Assembly: GCF_051106095.1 (NCBI RefSeq)
Contig: NC_135786.1
Span: 18,412,501 to 18,476,500 of the forward strand
Source of the DNA: Pogona vitticeps
Taxonomy: Eukaryota; Chordata; Lepidosauria; Squamata; Agamidae
Length of the DNA stretch: 64,000 nucleotides
Reading direction: 5' to 3'
This document shows, piece after piece, positions 1-11,814 of this stretch. The notes under the pieces were generated by a model. The model worked only from the letters and a program-made list of their open reading frames with translations, made no database searches and was not told the DNA's origin. Both the position numbers and the translations under genes were made by a program. Every line of letters begins with the position of its first letter. Position 1 is the stretch's first letter.

Positions 1-655
1 AAAAATGCACACAAACATGCCTTAGCCAATAGGGAAATGAGTAAAACTTTCATGCACTAAGAAAAATATATTGAAAATATGTATATTGCTAGAAGTGTGT
101 TTCAAAATACATGCACATTTCTAGACAGGAAGGAAAAAAAGGCTTAGAATGTAAAATAGGTCATAACTCCATGTTTTACAGTTCCTGTCCCCATTTATTT
201 GGAAACATACAAAAACCTGCACAAACTGAAGAACAGATTGGCACAGGCCACATCTAGATCGGGTGAGGGAAGTTAGGTTTCCGTCTGCACCAGCAAGCAT
301 CCAGATACGCATCAGATTTGACAACTCTTGCTCACTGGGAGTGAGCCCCATTGAATGCAGTGAGAATTCTATATAAATATGCAAATGATGGCACTGAAAA
401 TATTTCCATTATTTTTCTGCCATTTCACAAGGATGGATAAGTAATATCATTCTTGATTCTCTACCTCTGATCTCCCAAATGCTATTTATTAGCAGCTGGT
501 TGAGGAATTAAACCATCTGTGCTTGCAGAAACTTGGTATCAGCAGAAACAAGCTGATTCTGACGGTAAATTTGTCCTGACTACAAGTTGTAGCATTGTTA
601 CTGCTTCTACTAATAAGATTACAGCTACAATATTACATCTGCCAAGAGCTGTAAT
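1..655. other. AT-rich intergenic sequence, nothing recognised
   Basis: I see no coding frame with family resemblance, no simple array and no repeat end in this stretch. It borders the 5'-truncated CR1 LINE that follows. Confidence 0.5.
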
Positions 656-1765
656 AATTGTTCCTTGCAATGAAATGTTTAGCTCTTGAATGTGGGTGTG
701 GGCTGGATAGCTCAAGTGCCAGGTGGATATACAATTGGCTACAGAATCATACTCAGAGGGTGATGATTAATGAACACTTCTTTAACCGGGAGGAGGTAAC
801 AAGTGGGGTACCCCAAGGCTCAGTCCTGGGCCCGGTGCACTTCAATATTTTTATTAATGACTTGGATGAGGGAGTACAGGGAATGCTCGTCAAATCTGCA
901 GATGATACAAATTTGGGCGGAATAGCTAATAGCCTAGAAGACAGAAACAAAATTCTGGTCATTGATAGGATGGAGCACTGGGCCGAAAGCAACAGAATGA
1001 AATTCAACAGTGATAAGTGCAAAGTATTGCACCTCGGAAAAAGAACCCAATTGCACAGTTACAAGATGGGGGATACCTGGCTCAGCAAAACTATGAGTGA
1101 GAAGGATCTGGGAATTGTCGTAGTTCACAAGTTAAATATGAGCCAACAATGTGATGTGGCTACAAAAAAGGCAAATGCTATTTTAGGCTGCATTAATAGA
1201 AATATATTTTCCAAATCCCACAAGGTGCTAGTCCCCCTCTATTCAGCACCGGTTAGGCCTCACCTTGAGTATTGTGTCCAGTTATGGAAATCACACTTCA
1301 AGAAGGATGCTAACAAATTGAAACAAATTCAGAGGAGGGCGATAAGGATGATCAGGGGGCTGGAAACCAAGCCTTATGAGGACAGGCTAAAAGAATTGGG
1401 CATGTTTAGCCTTGAGAAAAGAAGACTGATGGGTGATATAATAGCACTTTCCAAATATTTGAAAGGCTGTCATTCAGAGGAGCAGCAAGATCTGTTCTCG
1501 ATCATCCCAGAGTGCAGGACATGCAACAATGGGCTCAAGTTAAAGGAAGCCAGATTTCGGTTGAATATCAGGAAAAACTTCCTAATTGTTAGAGCAGTAT
1601 GACAGTGGAACCAGTTACCTCAGGAGCGGGTGAGTGCTCCAACACTGGAGGCATTCAAGAAAAACTTAGATAATCACCTGGCAGATATGCTTTGATTGTA
1701 TTCCTGCCTTGTGCAGGGTGTTGGACATGATGGTCCCTTCCAACTTCACTTTTCTATGATTCTGT
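656..1765 (+). mobile_element. CR1-type LINE, 5'-truncated, reverse transcriptase 3' half and tail
   Basis: The long frame reads through the C-terminal half of a CR1 reverse transcriptase. It shows SGVPQGSVLGP at 802-834, a polymerase motif SADDT at 895-909 (CR1 usually has FADD), and later VRPHLEYCVQLW, MIRGLETKPYEDRLKELG and FSLEKRRLMGDIIALSKYLKG-like blocks typical of CR1. One in-frame TGA at about 1600 interrupts it. The same frame then continues through WNQLPQERVSAPTLEAFKKN to a natural stop at 1693-1695. The 3' UTR ends in the CR1-type ttctatgattctgtg. The endonuclease and N-terminal part are absent, so the copy is dead on arrival. The near-intact frame suggests moderate age. Confidence 0.9.
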
Positions 1766-1835
1766 GTTAGAAATCATCAATATAGATGTTTCCCTTTTCA
1801 TGGATATTTGCAAAAGCATGTATTTGTCCCTCAAT

Positions 1836-2485
1836 GGCTGAAATCCTGTTATCTAGCACAGAGGTCATCAACCCCTGGTCTGTGGCCCGGTGTTGGTCTG
1901 TGGCCTGAGCCGGACCAGGCCACGGAGACAGACCTCCCCCCCGCATGCACTTTCCTCCACACAACTGCTTTGCGCACGCACATATGTTCCAGCGTGAGCA
2001 CTCCCCCACCCCTTCATGCATGCGCCTGAGTGCTCAAACGCCCATGCAAAGGGGTGAGTGGGTGGGTGCACGGATGCGCCTGCAAGTGCTGCTGCGCTTG
2101 CGCGAAGGGGTGGGGAAGCACTCACGCTGGAGCTGGCTGATGCACACACGTTCTTCCACCACTTCACACATGCACCTGAAAGAGCGTGCGCACAAGCGTG
2201 TAGCGGGTTGCCCCACCTTCCTCAGAGGCTCAGCTGGTCCATGGTCCCAAAAAAGTTGGGGACCACTGATCTAGCATAATAAGTTGCATTATAGTAGGAC
2301 TTGGTGAATCAACCTCTCTGTAAGTTCCATTGAGTCTAATGAGCCTACTCAATTTGTGATTTACTTTAGTCTTTTAAGTTGCAACAACAGTGGGCCCATT
2401 TGAATCAATCAGCTCTAGTGGGAGTTTCATCAGCAGCTGAGTTAATGGATTTACTGTGGTTTGGACTAGCAATAGGATTCAAGCC
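1836..2485. mobile_element. Palindromic MITE-like repeat, copy A (split by a hAT MITE)
   Basis: The left end reads ggctgaaatcctgtt and the right end reads as its approximate reverse complement (gcaataggattcaagcc). Between them, phrases about people-sized units recur in both orientations, such as ccattgagtctaatgagcctactc and cccatttgaatcaatcag shortened forms. The same family recurs near 4.6, 23.7 and 33.2 kb. The left end is separated from the body by the element at 1859-2268. Class is unknown; a fold-back DNA transposon is the simplest reading. Confidence 0.55.
1859..2268. mobile_element. hAT-type MITE with 8-bp target duplication
   Basis: The element begins cagaggtcatcaacccc and ends gttggggaccactg, imperfect terminal inverted repeats of the hAT type (compare cagtggtccccaacc in the two MITEs at 38 kb). 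It is flanked by identical 8-bp direct repeats atctagca at 1851-1858 and 2269-2276, the size hAT transposases make. The interior is GC- and CpG-rich, unlike the flanks, and encodes nothing recognisable. It sits inside the palindromic repeat. Confidence 0.8.
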
Positions 2486-3780
2486 CATCGATTTCAACCC
2501 ATATCTAATATAATAGAATATGATTCACTTACCAGTCAGTGTAAAAAATACTGTTAAGGATTGTCAATTTTGCCTTCTCCTTCCTCTCTATTCCTTTGTC
2601 TTTACATTCACTTTTTATTTCCTAATCCATATCATCAATACATTTAATTCGATTCCAGCCAATTGTCTTCATATTAGCTACTTACTTCATCTTATGTTTA
2701 TGCTGTTTCTTACCGATTTTAAGCACCTGTGACAGCATAAATTGTATTCAAGCATCAGTTAGTCCTATGGTAGAGGCTATAACCAGTTAATATAATAATC
2801 ATTATCACCTATGAACCAAATTCATCTGTGCACTGTGTAAATATTCAGCTGGCAAGCGCAACATCAAAACATCGATAATCCAGTTAGCTTTGCTATTGTG
2901 TATTTTTAAAACAGGCATGTTTACTTTATCAAACTGCCTTTTGGCATGTGGCATTGAAAAGAGCTTGCTAGCACCATTGCCAAAGTATATACAATTAGCA
3001 TTGTCTAACCACAGTGCTCGTAATGAGTAAAAGAAAATATTATTTTTTTCCTATTGCTGATAGTAAGAATTTGTTCACGTTTCCTCCCAATGTTTTCAAA
3101 AGAAAGCATAGTCCTAGTCTAAATTTCTTGCTGCTGCAGACTAATTTTTTTTTTTCAACAAAGAGTGCAATTATTTACTATCTCCGCTCCAAAGCTCGTT
3201 TTGCCCAGAGGTTCAATGAGCTTGTGGGTTAGAGGTTAAAAACATTCACATTCTGCTTATAATTGCTGAACAGCAAACACTTGTCGTTTTGTGAGGGGTA
3301 AAAAAATAATTATCTCTTTGAATACTGTGTTTACAATTCTTTTCAATAGACTGGTCCAATTGCATCTCTGTGGATTCTTTAATAAGAGGGACAAAAGGAA
3401 TTAAAGACGTTTGAAACATTGGTTGTCTCTCTTCTTACAGAATGTGTTTACATTCTTTCTAAGATTGTTTCTTGTGTTCAATTTTGATAGATTGTCTGAT
3501 GAGGGTACCTCTGAGGCCTAGATGTCGGAGACAGATCAAAATCATAAAAACAATACATCAGGTTCTTAATGCAGATGGGAAGAAAAAAAATAAGAACTCC
3601 ATCCTCTGAATTTGCCATGTCCAGGATCTGAAAGTCACACCCTCCATACAGACGTATGTACAATTAGTTCAAGGATGAGATAATACAGTAATGTGATTGA
3701 TCCCCTAGATTAATAAGTATCCGTCAGCTGGCCTCCCTACAAAGGTTTCATCACGACACTTGATGAGTATCTATACTTTC
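2486..3780. other. AT-rich intergenic sequence, nothing recognised
   Basis: No repeat family, gene or array was identified. Short open frames here have no domain resemblance. Confidence 0.45.
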
Positions 3781-3853
3781 CATGCCTCTTTCTGCATTTT
3801 TACAAGTGAAGTATAATAAATTGGAAGCAAAATCAGAGTTTGGAAGTAACTGG
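3781..3853 (+). repeat. 73-bp direct repeat, copy 1
   Basis: This segment, starting catgcctctttctgc and ending ggaagtaactgg, recurs at 4464-4536 with a single mismatch. The flanking sequences differ. Confidence 0.9.
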
Positions 3854-4075
3854 ATATCTAGACAACTTGTCAGGGGGGTGATGATTGCTTTGTATTTGGG
3901 TAAGAACTGGTTGACTGATAGGGAAAGGAGTCAATTTCTGGGATTTTTCCTTGTGTGGTGCCTTTTTGTGAATGGTACTGAGCCCAAGAAGGGATCCTCC
4001 AGATCATCTTGACATTTGCATGGTCAACATTCAAACGGTCTTTGCCTGGGGCTAATCTATAGCTGCAACCAATCA
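3854..4075 (+). repeat. Unclassified interspersed repeat, family X, copy 1
   Basis: The segment aligns over about 200 bp with the reverse complement of 23185-23395. Shared landmarks are attgctttg.tttgggt, aaggagtca, ctgggatttt and tttgtgaatggta. No coding content, terminal repeats or target duplication could be defined. Confidence 0.6.
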
Positions 4076-4229
4076 AGGAGCTTATCTCCGATCTCTAAGC
4101 GAAGGATTTAGATGTGCCCAGCTGCAACCAAGGAAGTAACAGGGAGAGATGGCTTACAATTTGAGTTTTGGCTGCAGAGGGTGGGGGTGGGAGGGAGGGA
4201 GGGAGGGAGGAGGAAGCACTTTGCTCATT

Positions 4230-4345
4230 ACCCCCAGGATTTTCACTTTTACCCCATTTGGGGTAATTTACCCCTGTTCCCCGACCTATGGACTAGATGG
4301 ACCCTTGGCCTGATCCAGCAGAGCTCTTCTTATCTTCTTAATGCA
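4230..4345 (+). repeat. SINE-like 3' fragment (ggcctgatccagcag type)
   Basis: The end reads gactagatggacccttggcctgatcc and then agcagagctcttcttatc. The same tail is seen at 6535-6660. It resembles the 3' end of a widespread amniote SINE/LINE tail. The 5' part is not recognisable. Confidence 0.5.
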
Positions 4346-4463
4346 TTAATGGACTTAGGAGAGGTTGAGTCCTTACAATTTAATAAAGATACTCCAAGCT
4401 CATGCCAGATCTGGGATGGTGAACAAAGATAAAAGGAAGACGTACAGATTTCTTTCTGTTTAA

Positions 4464-4536
4464 CATGCCTCTTTCTGCATTTTTACAAGTGAAGTATAAT
4501 AAATTGGGAGCAAAATCAGAGTTTGGAAGTAACTGG
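4464..4536 (+). repeat. 73-bp direct repeat, copy 2
   Basis: Second copy of 3781-3853, differing only at one a/g position. The near identity contrasts with the diverged repeats around it and suggests a recent local event. Confidence 0.9.
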
Positions 4537-4599
4537 TTACATGTGGTTAAAAGTCTCTATAGCTAGTTACTACTGGTTAACAAGTAATGTAACTAGTAG

Positions 4600-4757
4600 T
4601 TACACCATTGATTTTTAGATATAGTAGTTCAACTCCAATAGTAGTTGCAACTAGAGTAGACCCATTGAATTAAGAGGGATTTAGTGAGTGAACACCTATA
4701 GAGGTTCCACTGATTCAGTGGGCCTACACTAGTTGCATCTTACTACAGGGTTTCAAC
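4600..4757. mobile_element. Palindromic MITE-like repeat, copy B, degraded
   Basis: Phrases such as actagagtagacccattgaa, aggttccactgattcag and gcctacactagttgc match the other copies of this fold-back family. The right end reads acagggtttcaacc. The left terminus is eroded. Confidence 0.5.
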
Positions 4758-4770
4758 CAATAAATAATGC

Positions 4771-5640
4771 CCATTATTTGAAAATAATAATTATTTTCAA
4801 AAATTACTTTCCAAGAGCATTTTAAGGTATTTTCATATGCATTTTGGCAGAAATTTGTCTGGATTTATGTCACTGTTTTATTAACCTGGAGTGACAAAGG
4901 AAGTATTCTTTGATTTAGGTGCAATATCAGAACTGGTCACTAAAGGGAACTAGAGAGTATTTCCTGTATTTTGCTTCCATGTTGGTAAAAACAACACAAG
5001 GAAGGCGGGGTGGGAGGGACCTTACATGCTTAGAACAACAATAACTATACAGTGAATAACCTGAGTGCCACAAATGAGTTGCATCTAAAATGTAAAATCT
5101 GAGCAAAATGCATAAATAGGGGGAAACAACAAGTCTGCTTTTTGAAATTGTTCATCTGTACTGTATTTAAATACTGTCCTTTTGTTTCTGTTGGCCAATA
5201 TGCAACTTTTTTTCAGAGAAGGTAAGGTCAATATTCATTCAAGGCCAAATTATGTTTAAGGCTGGTCATGTTTGCTTAAGCCTTAAAACCTTGCAATGAT
5301 GGGTTCTCTTCATTATTTTGCCTCCTGTACAGACCTGTGTTCTAAGCCATATCCGTGCCCTCTTAAAAAAAAAAAAGCTACTTTCTCAAGTCTGGGCATG
5401 GGCTTTGATTATTATTTTGTTTTTAAGGTAATATTTTCCCTGAACATCAGAGAAAACGTGAGGTGGGGGACATGCTTTTGAAATGTCTCAGTAAGTTGCT
5501 TGGGCTTACATTGGAAGAATATCATTGGTACAGCAGATATGATCAAATCCTTTGTTACTCTGGAGGGACGTGTCTCTTTTTGACAGCTTTTCATTAAAAA
5601 TTCAGACTCAGCTTCCTGCAAGAAACAGTTCCTGTAAAAA
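4771..5640. other. Intergenic sequence, nothing recognised
   Basis: AT-rich sequence with no repeat end, gene or array that I can support. Confidence 0.4.
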
Positions 5641-5644
5641 TATT

Positions 5645-5830
5645 TCTTAGGATCACAGGGCTGGAAGGAACCTCAGAGGTCAACACACCCAAGCCCCTGC
5701 TGATGCAGGACGTTTGCTACAGCACTCCCAATAGGTCACCAGGCAACCTCAGCTTTAAAGGTTTCTCTCAAGGCAGTCAAGTCTGTCAAACTATCAAAGA
5801 GCCTGTACTGTCAGGAAGTCTTTTTTATGT
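5645..5830 (-). mobile_element. CR1 3' end fragment
   Basis: Read on the plus strand it begins aggatcacagggctggaagg and continues acctcagaggtc and cccctgctgatgcagga, the reverse complement of the classic CR1 3' UTR. The remainder towards 5830 is diverged. No coding part is retained. Confidence 0.6.
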
Positions 5831-6114
5831 TTCGTCAACATATTTTCCCTTCTTTTTTAGTCTGGAGGGAACAAATTTGTCCCATCATTTGAAACTGTCC
5901 TTCAGCTATTTGAATATGACTGTCATTTATCATCTCACGATTACCTCTTCTCCACATTCACACCTGTTTTAACCTATTAAGGGTGAATGGCTAATACTGG
6001 TATTCAACACCTTGTAGCTTTTCCTCACAGCAGTTGTCGGTAGACCCTGCAGGTTGATTTGATGTCAGTTTATAGCTGGAAAAGTGTGGGGTGTAGAGGA
6101 ATGGGAAAAACGTA

Positions 6115-6252
6115 GATTAGAAGTGCAGAGGCGGAAGGGACCCTATGGATTACGTAGTCCACACCCTGTCAAGAAGGCACAGTGGGGAATTGAACTCCAA
6201 ACCTTTGGCTCTGCAGACAGATACCTAAACCACTGAGCTCTCCAGCAGTTCA
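6115..6252 (-). mobile_element. tRNA-derived SINE with CR1-like tail
   Basis: The plus strand shows ggcggaagggaccctatgga (the CR1-like tail complement), then gaattgaactccaaacc (complement of a B box) and taaaccactgagctc (complement of an A box). Several copies of this family lie in the window. Confidence 0.7.
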
Positions 6253-6534
6253 AGAAGTCTTATTTAGGCAACATTATCTGAAATATGCATCAGGCATATA
6301 TTACATTACATCCTAGTTGACATCGCCAGCAGGAAAGAGGAGCATCATCAGATTCATCAGATCTCATTGTCATTATTTACCAGAATGACAACCTTCTGAA
6401 TGAGAAAATCTGAAGAAAAAGCAATCGTTTGTTTACTCTCTTTTTCAGAATCCCAAATCTATTGTATTTCAGAGACAATGTCTCTGACATGAAAGGAAGG
6501 TACCTCAAAATGCCAGATGCAGGGGACGGGGTAT

Positions 6535-6660
6535 CAGGTGACAGGTATCTAGTTGTCTCCTGTGCTCCCAGAGGCATCTGGTAAGGCCACTGTGAGATAC
6601 AGGCAGCTCGGCCAGATGGGTCCTTGGCCTGATTCAACAGGGCTCTTCTGTTCTTATGAA
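6535..6660 (+). repeat. SINE-like 3' fragment (ggcctgatccagcag type)
   Basis: Ends with ccagatgggtccttggcctg and then attcaacagggctcttctg, the same tail as at 4230-4345. The head is not identifiable. Confidence 0.5.
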
Positions 6661-6949
6661 AGACTATAAGGGGTGGCAGTGTTTCTTTCATGTTTTTTCC
6701 AGTTCAAGTTAACCCAAAAGTTCCATTCTTAATTCCAGAACTTCCATTCCATCCCCTATCTTCTGGTTTTTATGAGGAGCCTACACAGATAGAAGGAACT
6801 GTCTTCAGACAGATCCAAGAGTCAGGTAATACCTTTTTAAAAAATCAAACAAATTGCAAGTTTTGTTTGATTTTTTTTTAGTGATTTCTTAGTGGTTCAC
6901 TAAAGGTATCGCCATAGTCTTGCATTTGTGTAATCCTAAAGATTCTTTG

Positions 6950-7245
6950 GTGTTTAGTCATTAAATCGTGTCCGTCTTTTCGTGATCCCATGGACCAGAG
7001 CACTCCAGGCCCTCCTATCTTCCACTGCCTCCCGTAGTTGGGTCAAATTCATGTTGGTAGCTTCAGTGAAACTGTCCAACCATCTCATCCTCTGTCATCC
7101 CCTTCTCCTCTTGCCTTCACACTTTCCCAACATCAGGGTCTTTTCGAGGGAGTCTTCTCTTCTCATGAGATGGCCAAAGTATTGGAGTCTCAACTTCAGG
7201 ATCTGTCCTTCCACTGAGCCTAAAGATTCCATTTCTCCTAATTCT
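6950..7245 (-). mobile_element. RTE-BovB LINE 3' tail
   Basis: The reverse complement of this stretch matches the 3' end of the BovB LINE at 26841-29173, including the region coding MRWLDTVIEATNMNLAQL and the terminal tcacgaa..ggacacgac sequence. It is a 5'-truncated insertion of about 300 bp. Confidence 0.85.
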
Positions 7246-7275
7246 TTCTGTCTTCAGACAGTCACTATTGTGTGA

Positions 7276-8100
7276 GGAAAGTGACAGCAGGGAAGGTGGG
7301 ACTAGCATACTTTCCTTATCATGTGTTGAGTAGATACGCTTTGGAAAAATCTGCGCTCAAGTCACGCAACTGTCACACATTTATTTACTCCTTGCTAGTC
7401 ATTTCTCATGACTACAAAAGCTGCCATTGTAACTGCAGTGCTACAAGGTGAAGATCTGACACAGAGATACTTTTTAAATGACACTTCCCCTCCTTTACAC
7501 CTTTTTTGGAGGGGAGAGGGTCATAAATAGCCTTTCTTAATGGCACCAATAAAATTCTGAATGTGCTGCTTGGGAGCAGATAACATTGTACTTTGCTTCT
7601 TTAGGGATAAATACAAGGTTGTCTTGGAGATAGTAAGCAGATGTTCCTGCTCCCTTGAGGGATATAAAAGATCTCCTGATGATACATTTTGCGACACCTA
7701 ACTTTATCCTTAGTGTCCTTGCCAAATTTCTAATATGCAAGGAATGTTTGCAGTTTCCAGAGGTATAATGTAAAAATAGTTCCACTCCATAAACAACAAT
7801 GTAGCATTTCATAGTTTGCTTTCGGTGGCAAATATTTCTTCTTTCGACATAGCTCATGAACTCCGATTTCTGGTTTCTCACTAGTGATAGATAACAACAG
7901 CTATAATGCATTTTCATTTCTTTCTGTAGCCATAGATGTAAACATAGCCAAGTTTATAGACTGATATTAGACTAGTAATAAGGCCCTTCACTATTATAAA
8001 AAATAGACACAGCAGCTTTTTAAAAGCATTAAATAAAAGTATAATTGTGTTTACTTGTTTGTTTAAAAATCTGCCCAGCTTTTCTTCCAGTTGAGAAAAA
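7276..8100. other. Intergenic sequence, nothing recognised
   Basis: A 126-codon minus-strand frame at 7537-7917 has no recognisable domain, no similarity I know and no supporting splice context. I treat it as chance. Confidence 0.4.
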
Positions 8101-8103
8101 TTG

Positions 8104-8830
8104 CTGTAAGGTAATATAATAATAATAATAATTTATTGTCATTGTAAGTATATACATAGTATACCCATACAACGAAATTCACAGACACCCAGAGACCAGA
8201 CATATGCACACACATAAAAATTCCTCAACACTCCCCACCCACTAAAAAATCCCCCACTAAAAATACAAACATCTACACCGCAGGCCAAGTAACACAGTCC
8301 AACTAATTATTCACTACTGGTGGTCTTTAAGCTCATTATTAATTGCAATTATAGCTCTGGGATAAAAACTATTGAGAAAACGTGTGGTCCGAGTCTTAAT
8401 TGTTCTATATCTTCTGCCAGATGGTAACAGTTCAAAAAAGTTATAAGCTGGATGGGAAGAGTCTCTCAGGATGCTGTGTGACTTCCTTAGACAGCGGGAT
8501 GTGAAGATGTCATCCAGGGTTGGTAGCTGGAGCCCGATGATATTCTGGGCAATTTTAATGGTTCTCTGTAGAGCTTTTTTGTCCACTACAGAGCTACTCC
8601 CAAACCATGCCAGAATGCCATAGGTTAGGACACTCTCAATGGTGCTACGATAGTATGACAGAAGTAAATGCTGAGATAAATTTAACTTGCCGAGCATTCT
8701 CAGGAAATACAGTATCTTCTGTGCCTTCTTCATTAGTATGTTGGCATTTATAGTCCATGAGAGGTCCTCTGAGATGTAAGTACCCAGAAATTTAAAACTA
8801 CCAATATGGAGGTGGTATTTAACGCCGGTA
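8104..8830 (-). mobile_element. L2-type LINE 3' end
   Basis: The minus-strand frame 8314-8733 reads the C-terminal region of an L2-clade reverse transcriptase: LLLSYYRSTIESVLTYGIL, ALQRTIKIAQNIIG, LPSGRRYRTIKTRTTRFLNS and FYPRAI. Upstream in the same frame FLGTYISEDLSW extends it to about 8830. The 3' UTR contains the L2 hallmark aatttcgttgtatg...acaatgacaataaa and ends in a (TAT/ATT)n tail at 8115-8133. The 5' part is missing. Confidence 0.85.
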
Positions 8831-8879
8831 AAACTGAATACAATAAATAAAAAATTATCATCATTATGTTTGAGGTGAA

Positions 8880-9465
8880 AAAAGAGAAGGAGACATATTT
8901 ACATATGTGGTGGTTATGTGAAGTAAGAAAGAAAGAATGGAAGCAAATCTTTAAAGAAATAAAGGAAATAACTGGATTAAATATTCAAATGTCCCCATGA
9001 ATGGCCTTATTGAATATGGTCAAGGAGGATCAACTACGGAAAGAAAATAAGGTTTTAATTGTAATAATGGTTATGGCACCAAAATTAATATTTGAAAGAA
9101 ATTGGAAAAAATGATAACCAAATTAATTTAGAGGAATGGTATAGAGAATTATGGGATATGGCAATTAATGATAAACTGACATGTGATATGAAAATAAGAA
9201 AAGGTCTATCAAAAATGATGATTTTAAGAAAACATGGAATGTATTTCTGGAATATGTAATTCGGAGGGGGGAGGGGGTATACGCCAAGGAAAGAAACAAT
9301 GAATTTTTGGAGAGAAAATGGATTGAACGGAATTTTAAAATATTATTAATACTAGCCCTGAGGATGAAGGTGGCACTGGTGTACTACGTATTGTGGTGCT
9401 AGGTTTATGTTGTCTATGTTTGATGTTCACTTAATAAAATTAAAAATAAATACATTTATCAACTT
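8880..9465 (+). mobile_element. L1-type LINE 3' end
   Basis: A broken frame reads ETYLHMWWLCEVRKKEWKQI, the conserved C-terminal block of L1 ORF2 in which a His/Cys-containing helix precedes W-containing residues. It is interrupted by several stops and followed by a 3' UTR ending in aataaaattaaaaataaata. It abuts the L2 fragment tail to tail. Confidence 0.6.
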
Positions 9466-9469
9466 GTAA

Positions 9470-11200
9470 AAAAAGTGATTGTGATTTCAAATATGATACA
9501 TGCCACAAATCAAGTCATAGCAAATCAAATCACAGTGTAGTTGCACTCTAAGTCTAACTTCTCACATGACTTAGCAGAAACCAAATTCAGATCATTTAGG
9601 ATAGGTAACATCAGAAAAGCTGTGCAGATCAGTGGTTCAGTTTTGTCAAAGACATCCATAAAGAGTCAGATGTTCACCAGGCACAAGCAGCATATAGAAT
9701 TATATAAATTTGGGCCTCTTCAAGGGAGTGAATGTAGACATGTCATGCAGTCCAGCAGAAGTGGTCAACACTGCAAAAATAATCACAAAAATAAAAGCTG
9801 ATAAGAGGTTCTGCAGAGAATAGCATCAATTCCTGCACACCTCTAAGGAATTTTTGCAGGATTTCATGGGAAGACTTCCAAAAAGCCCAGCAACAGTGCA
9901 GGGCCTGGGAAATTCCATATTTTGGGTGTGGTCAATGTGAAGCAAATTTCACAATTGCTGCATGCAGGTTCTGTGCCGCCCACCTTGGGTTGCCAGGCTT
10001 TAACTAGATTCTGTGATCATTTGCCCATATTCTTTGCATGTGCATCTCCATCATCAACCAACTCATAAGAAATCCCTTCCATTCTAAAATCTTGCACATC
10101 CTACCTCTGTGACATCACAAGGACCTGCCCATGCATCTCAGATGCTGGCCATAAAAATTCAGAGAATGAGATTATGCTGATCTTTCTAACCTTAGATACT
10201 AGGGAGATTGGCACCCAGGCTTTAAAATGGCACAATATATACAAGTTGAATTTTCTCCTTCTACATAGCAGAAGGACAAGGTCCTGAGATGAGTCTGCCC
10301 ATTAGCACAGCAATTCTCTGAAATGTCAGAGAACTGAGGGAATTAACAAGGTGGGGCAGGGTGGGTGCAGAGCAGACCTCAGTTACAGCCTAAAAGAACA
10401 GATATGCTTCTATGGGAAAGTAGAACTACTGAGGTACTAAGAATTTATGTGATGTCTGGAAAGGTATATAACATTATTCTGTATTTCCTACCAGACACAT
10501 TTAGAATTATGATGTTGTACACTCAGCCTTCTGATTAAAAGCATGGGTGTCTGTAGAATATCTGCAAGATATTGTGAGCATCAAACTTCAAAGAACTGTT
10601 TGGGCAAATGTATCTTGTCGTCCTTGTCAAGTCACATTTCACTAGCAAATCATGAACTACAACTGACTCATGTTTCTAAGTCATTCATGATCTCTGTTTT
10701 CAAAAAATACAATTAAAAAAAATCAAAATCAGGAGAGGTAGCTGGCTGAAAAAGAATCATTCAATTAATCATTCAGTTAAATAGTGAATAGAGAATCCAA
10801 AGGAATAATGTGAAAGGACTAGCCAGGTTTATCCTCAATGCTTTTTGCAAAATAGCAAAGCAAGAAACAGAAGTCTGGTGCAATTATGGGTGGATTGGAT
10901 GGAGGGTGCTACTGCTACTACTATTATTCAGAATCTCCATGACAGAAGATTCTGTAATTCCAAGGCTACATTATTTTATAGGTAGGAAAACCTTTCCCAA
11001 ACAACAGTTCACACAATTGTTGTTTGTCTTACCCTCATTAGGCAAGACAATACTGTAATTATTTCTCTTGTGCCAAAAGTCATTTTCAAATGTTCCATAA
11101 CCTCCACAGAATCTCCTTTCTCTTCCCTTAGTTGTTTTTGTCCTCAAGCTACGCATTCTTTGTTTCTAGAAGCATAGGAAACCATTGGGTATTTGGGTAG
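9470..11200. other. Intergenic sequence, nothing recognised
   Basis: No gene, array or confident repeat was seen across this 1.7-kb stretch. Short frames at 9541-9801 and 10810-11058 have no family features. Confidence 0.4.
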
Positions 11201-11204
11201 GTCA

Positions 11205-11505
11205 AAGTTCTGCTCACCTTGTGGCACAGTGATTAAACTGCAGTATTGCTGTCAAGACTCTGCTCACCACCTGAGTTTGATCCCAGAGGCTCAGGCAGAC
11301 AGCTGAAGAGTGACTCAGCCTTCCATCCTTTCATGGTTGATAAATTGTGCATAATGGCATATAAAGCTTGTGCATAACTTCACACTGCCAGTTTGTTGGC
11401 AATGTGCAATTATGCAGGCATTGTGTAGCCTGCATAATTAAATTGTAAACCGCCCAGAGAGTACTTTAAGAGCTATGGAGCAGGATATAAGCAGCACAAT
11501 TATTT
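11205..11505 (+). mobile_element. tRNA-derived SINE
   Basis: The head ttgtggcacagtgattaaac and gagtttgatccc are A- and B-box-like. They are followed by gactcagccttccatcc and a 3' part taaaccgcccagagag...aggatataagcagcac, the tail type seen in squamate SINEs and their partner LINEs. It is diverged. Confidence 0.6.
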
Positions 11506-11794
11506 TCTTTTAACCCCTGTTGGTCTATCTAGATGACTGTGTGTTGCTAACTACATATTCATTTCCTCTGGGTTTCTCTAAGTGATGTTCCTTTGCCAGA
11601 TTTTTCATTTTATACTTCTGCAATTGTATTTTACTTTATACATCTCTCTTGTGTATAAAATGAGATCAGACTTTTCAGTCATAAGAGATGGTTCTTATAA
11701 GGAAAACATTTTTACCACCTTTGCTCCAGGCCAGCAAGTTTTCCTAAAAACTACAAGGGTTGTTTTTTTTTGTTGAAATATTACATATATAATA

Positions 11795-11812
11795 CTAATA
11801 CATATATATATA
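11795..11812. repeat. Short (TA)n tract
   Basis: Alternating t/a run directly beside the inverted repeat at 11815. Confidence 0.7.
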
Positions 11813-11814
11813 TA

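Noticed and set aside
4112-4432. 106-codon plus-strand frame
   Set aside because: It crosses a (GGGA)n tract and a SINE-like fragment. No coding features.
7537-7917. 126-codon minus-strand open frame
   Set aside because: No domain, no resemblance to any family I know, no promoter or splice context. Length is within chance for 64 kb.
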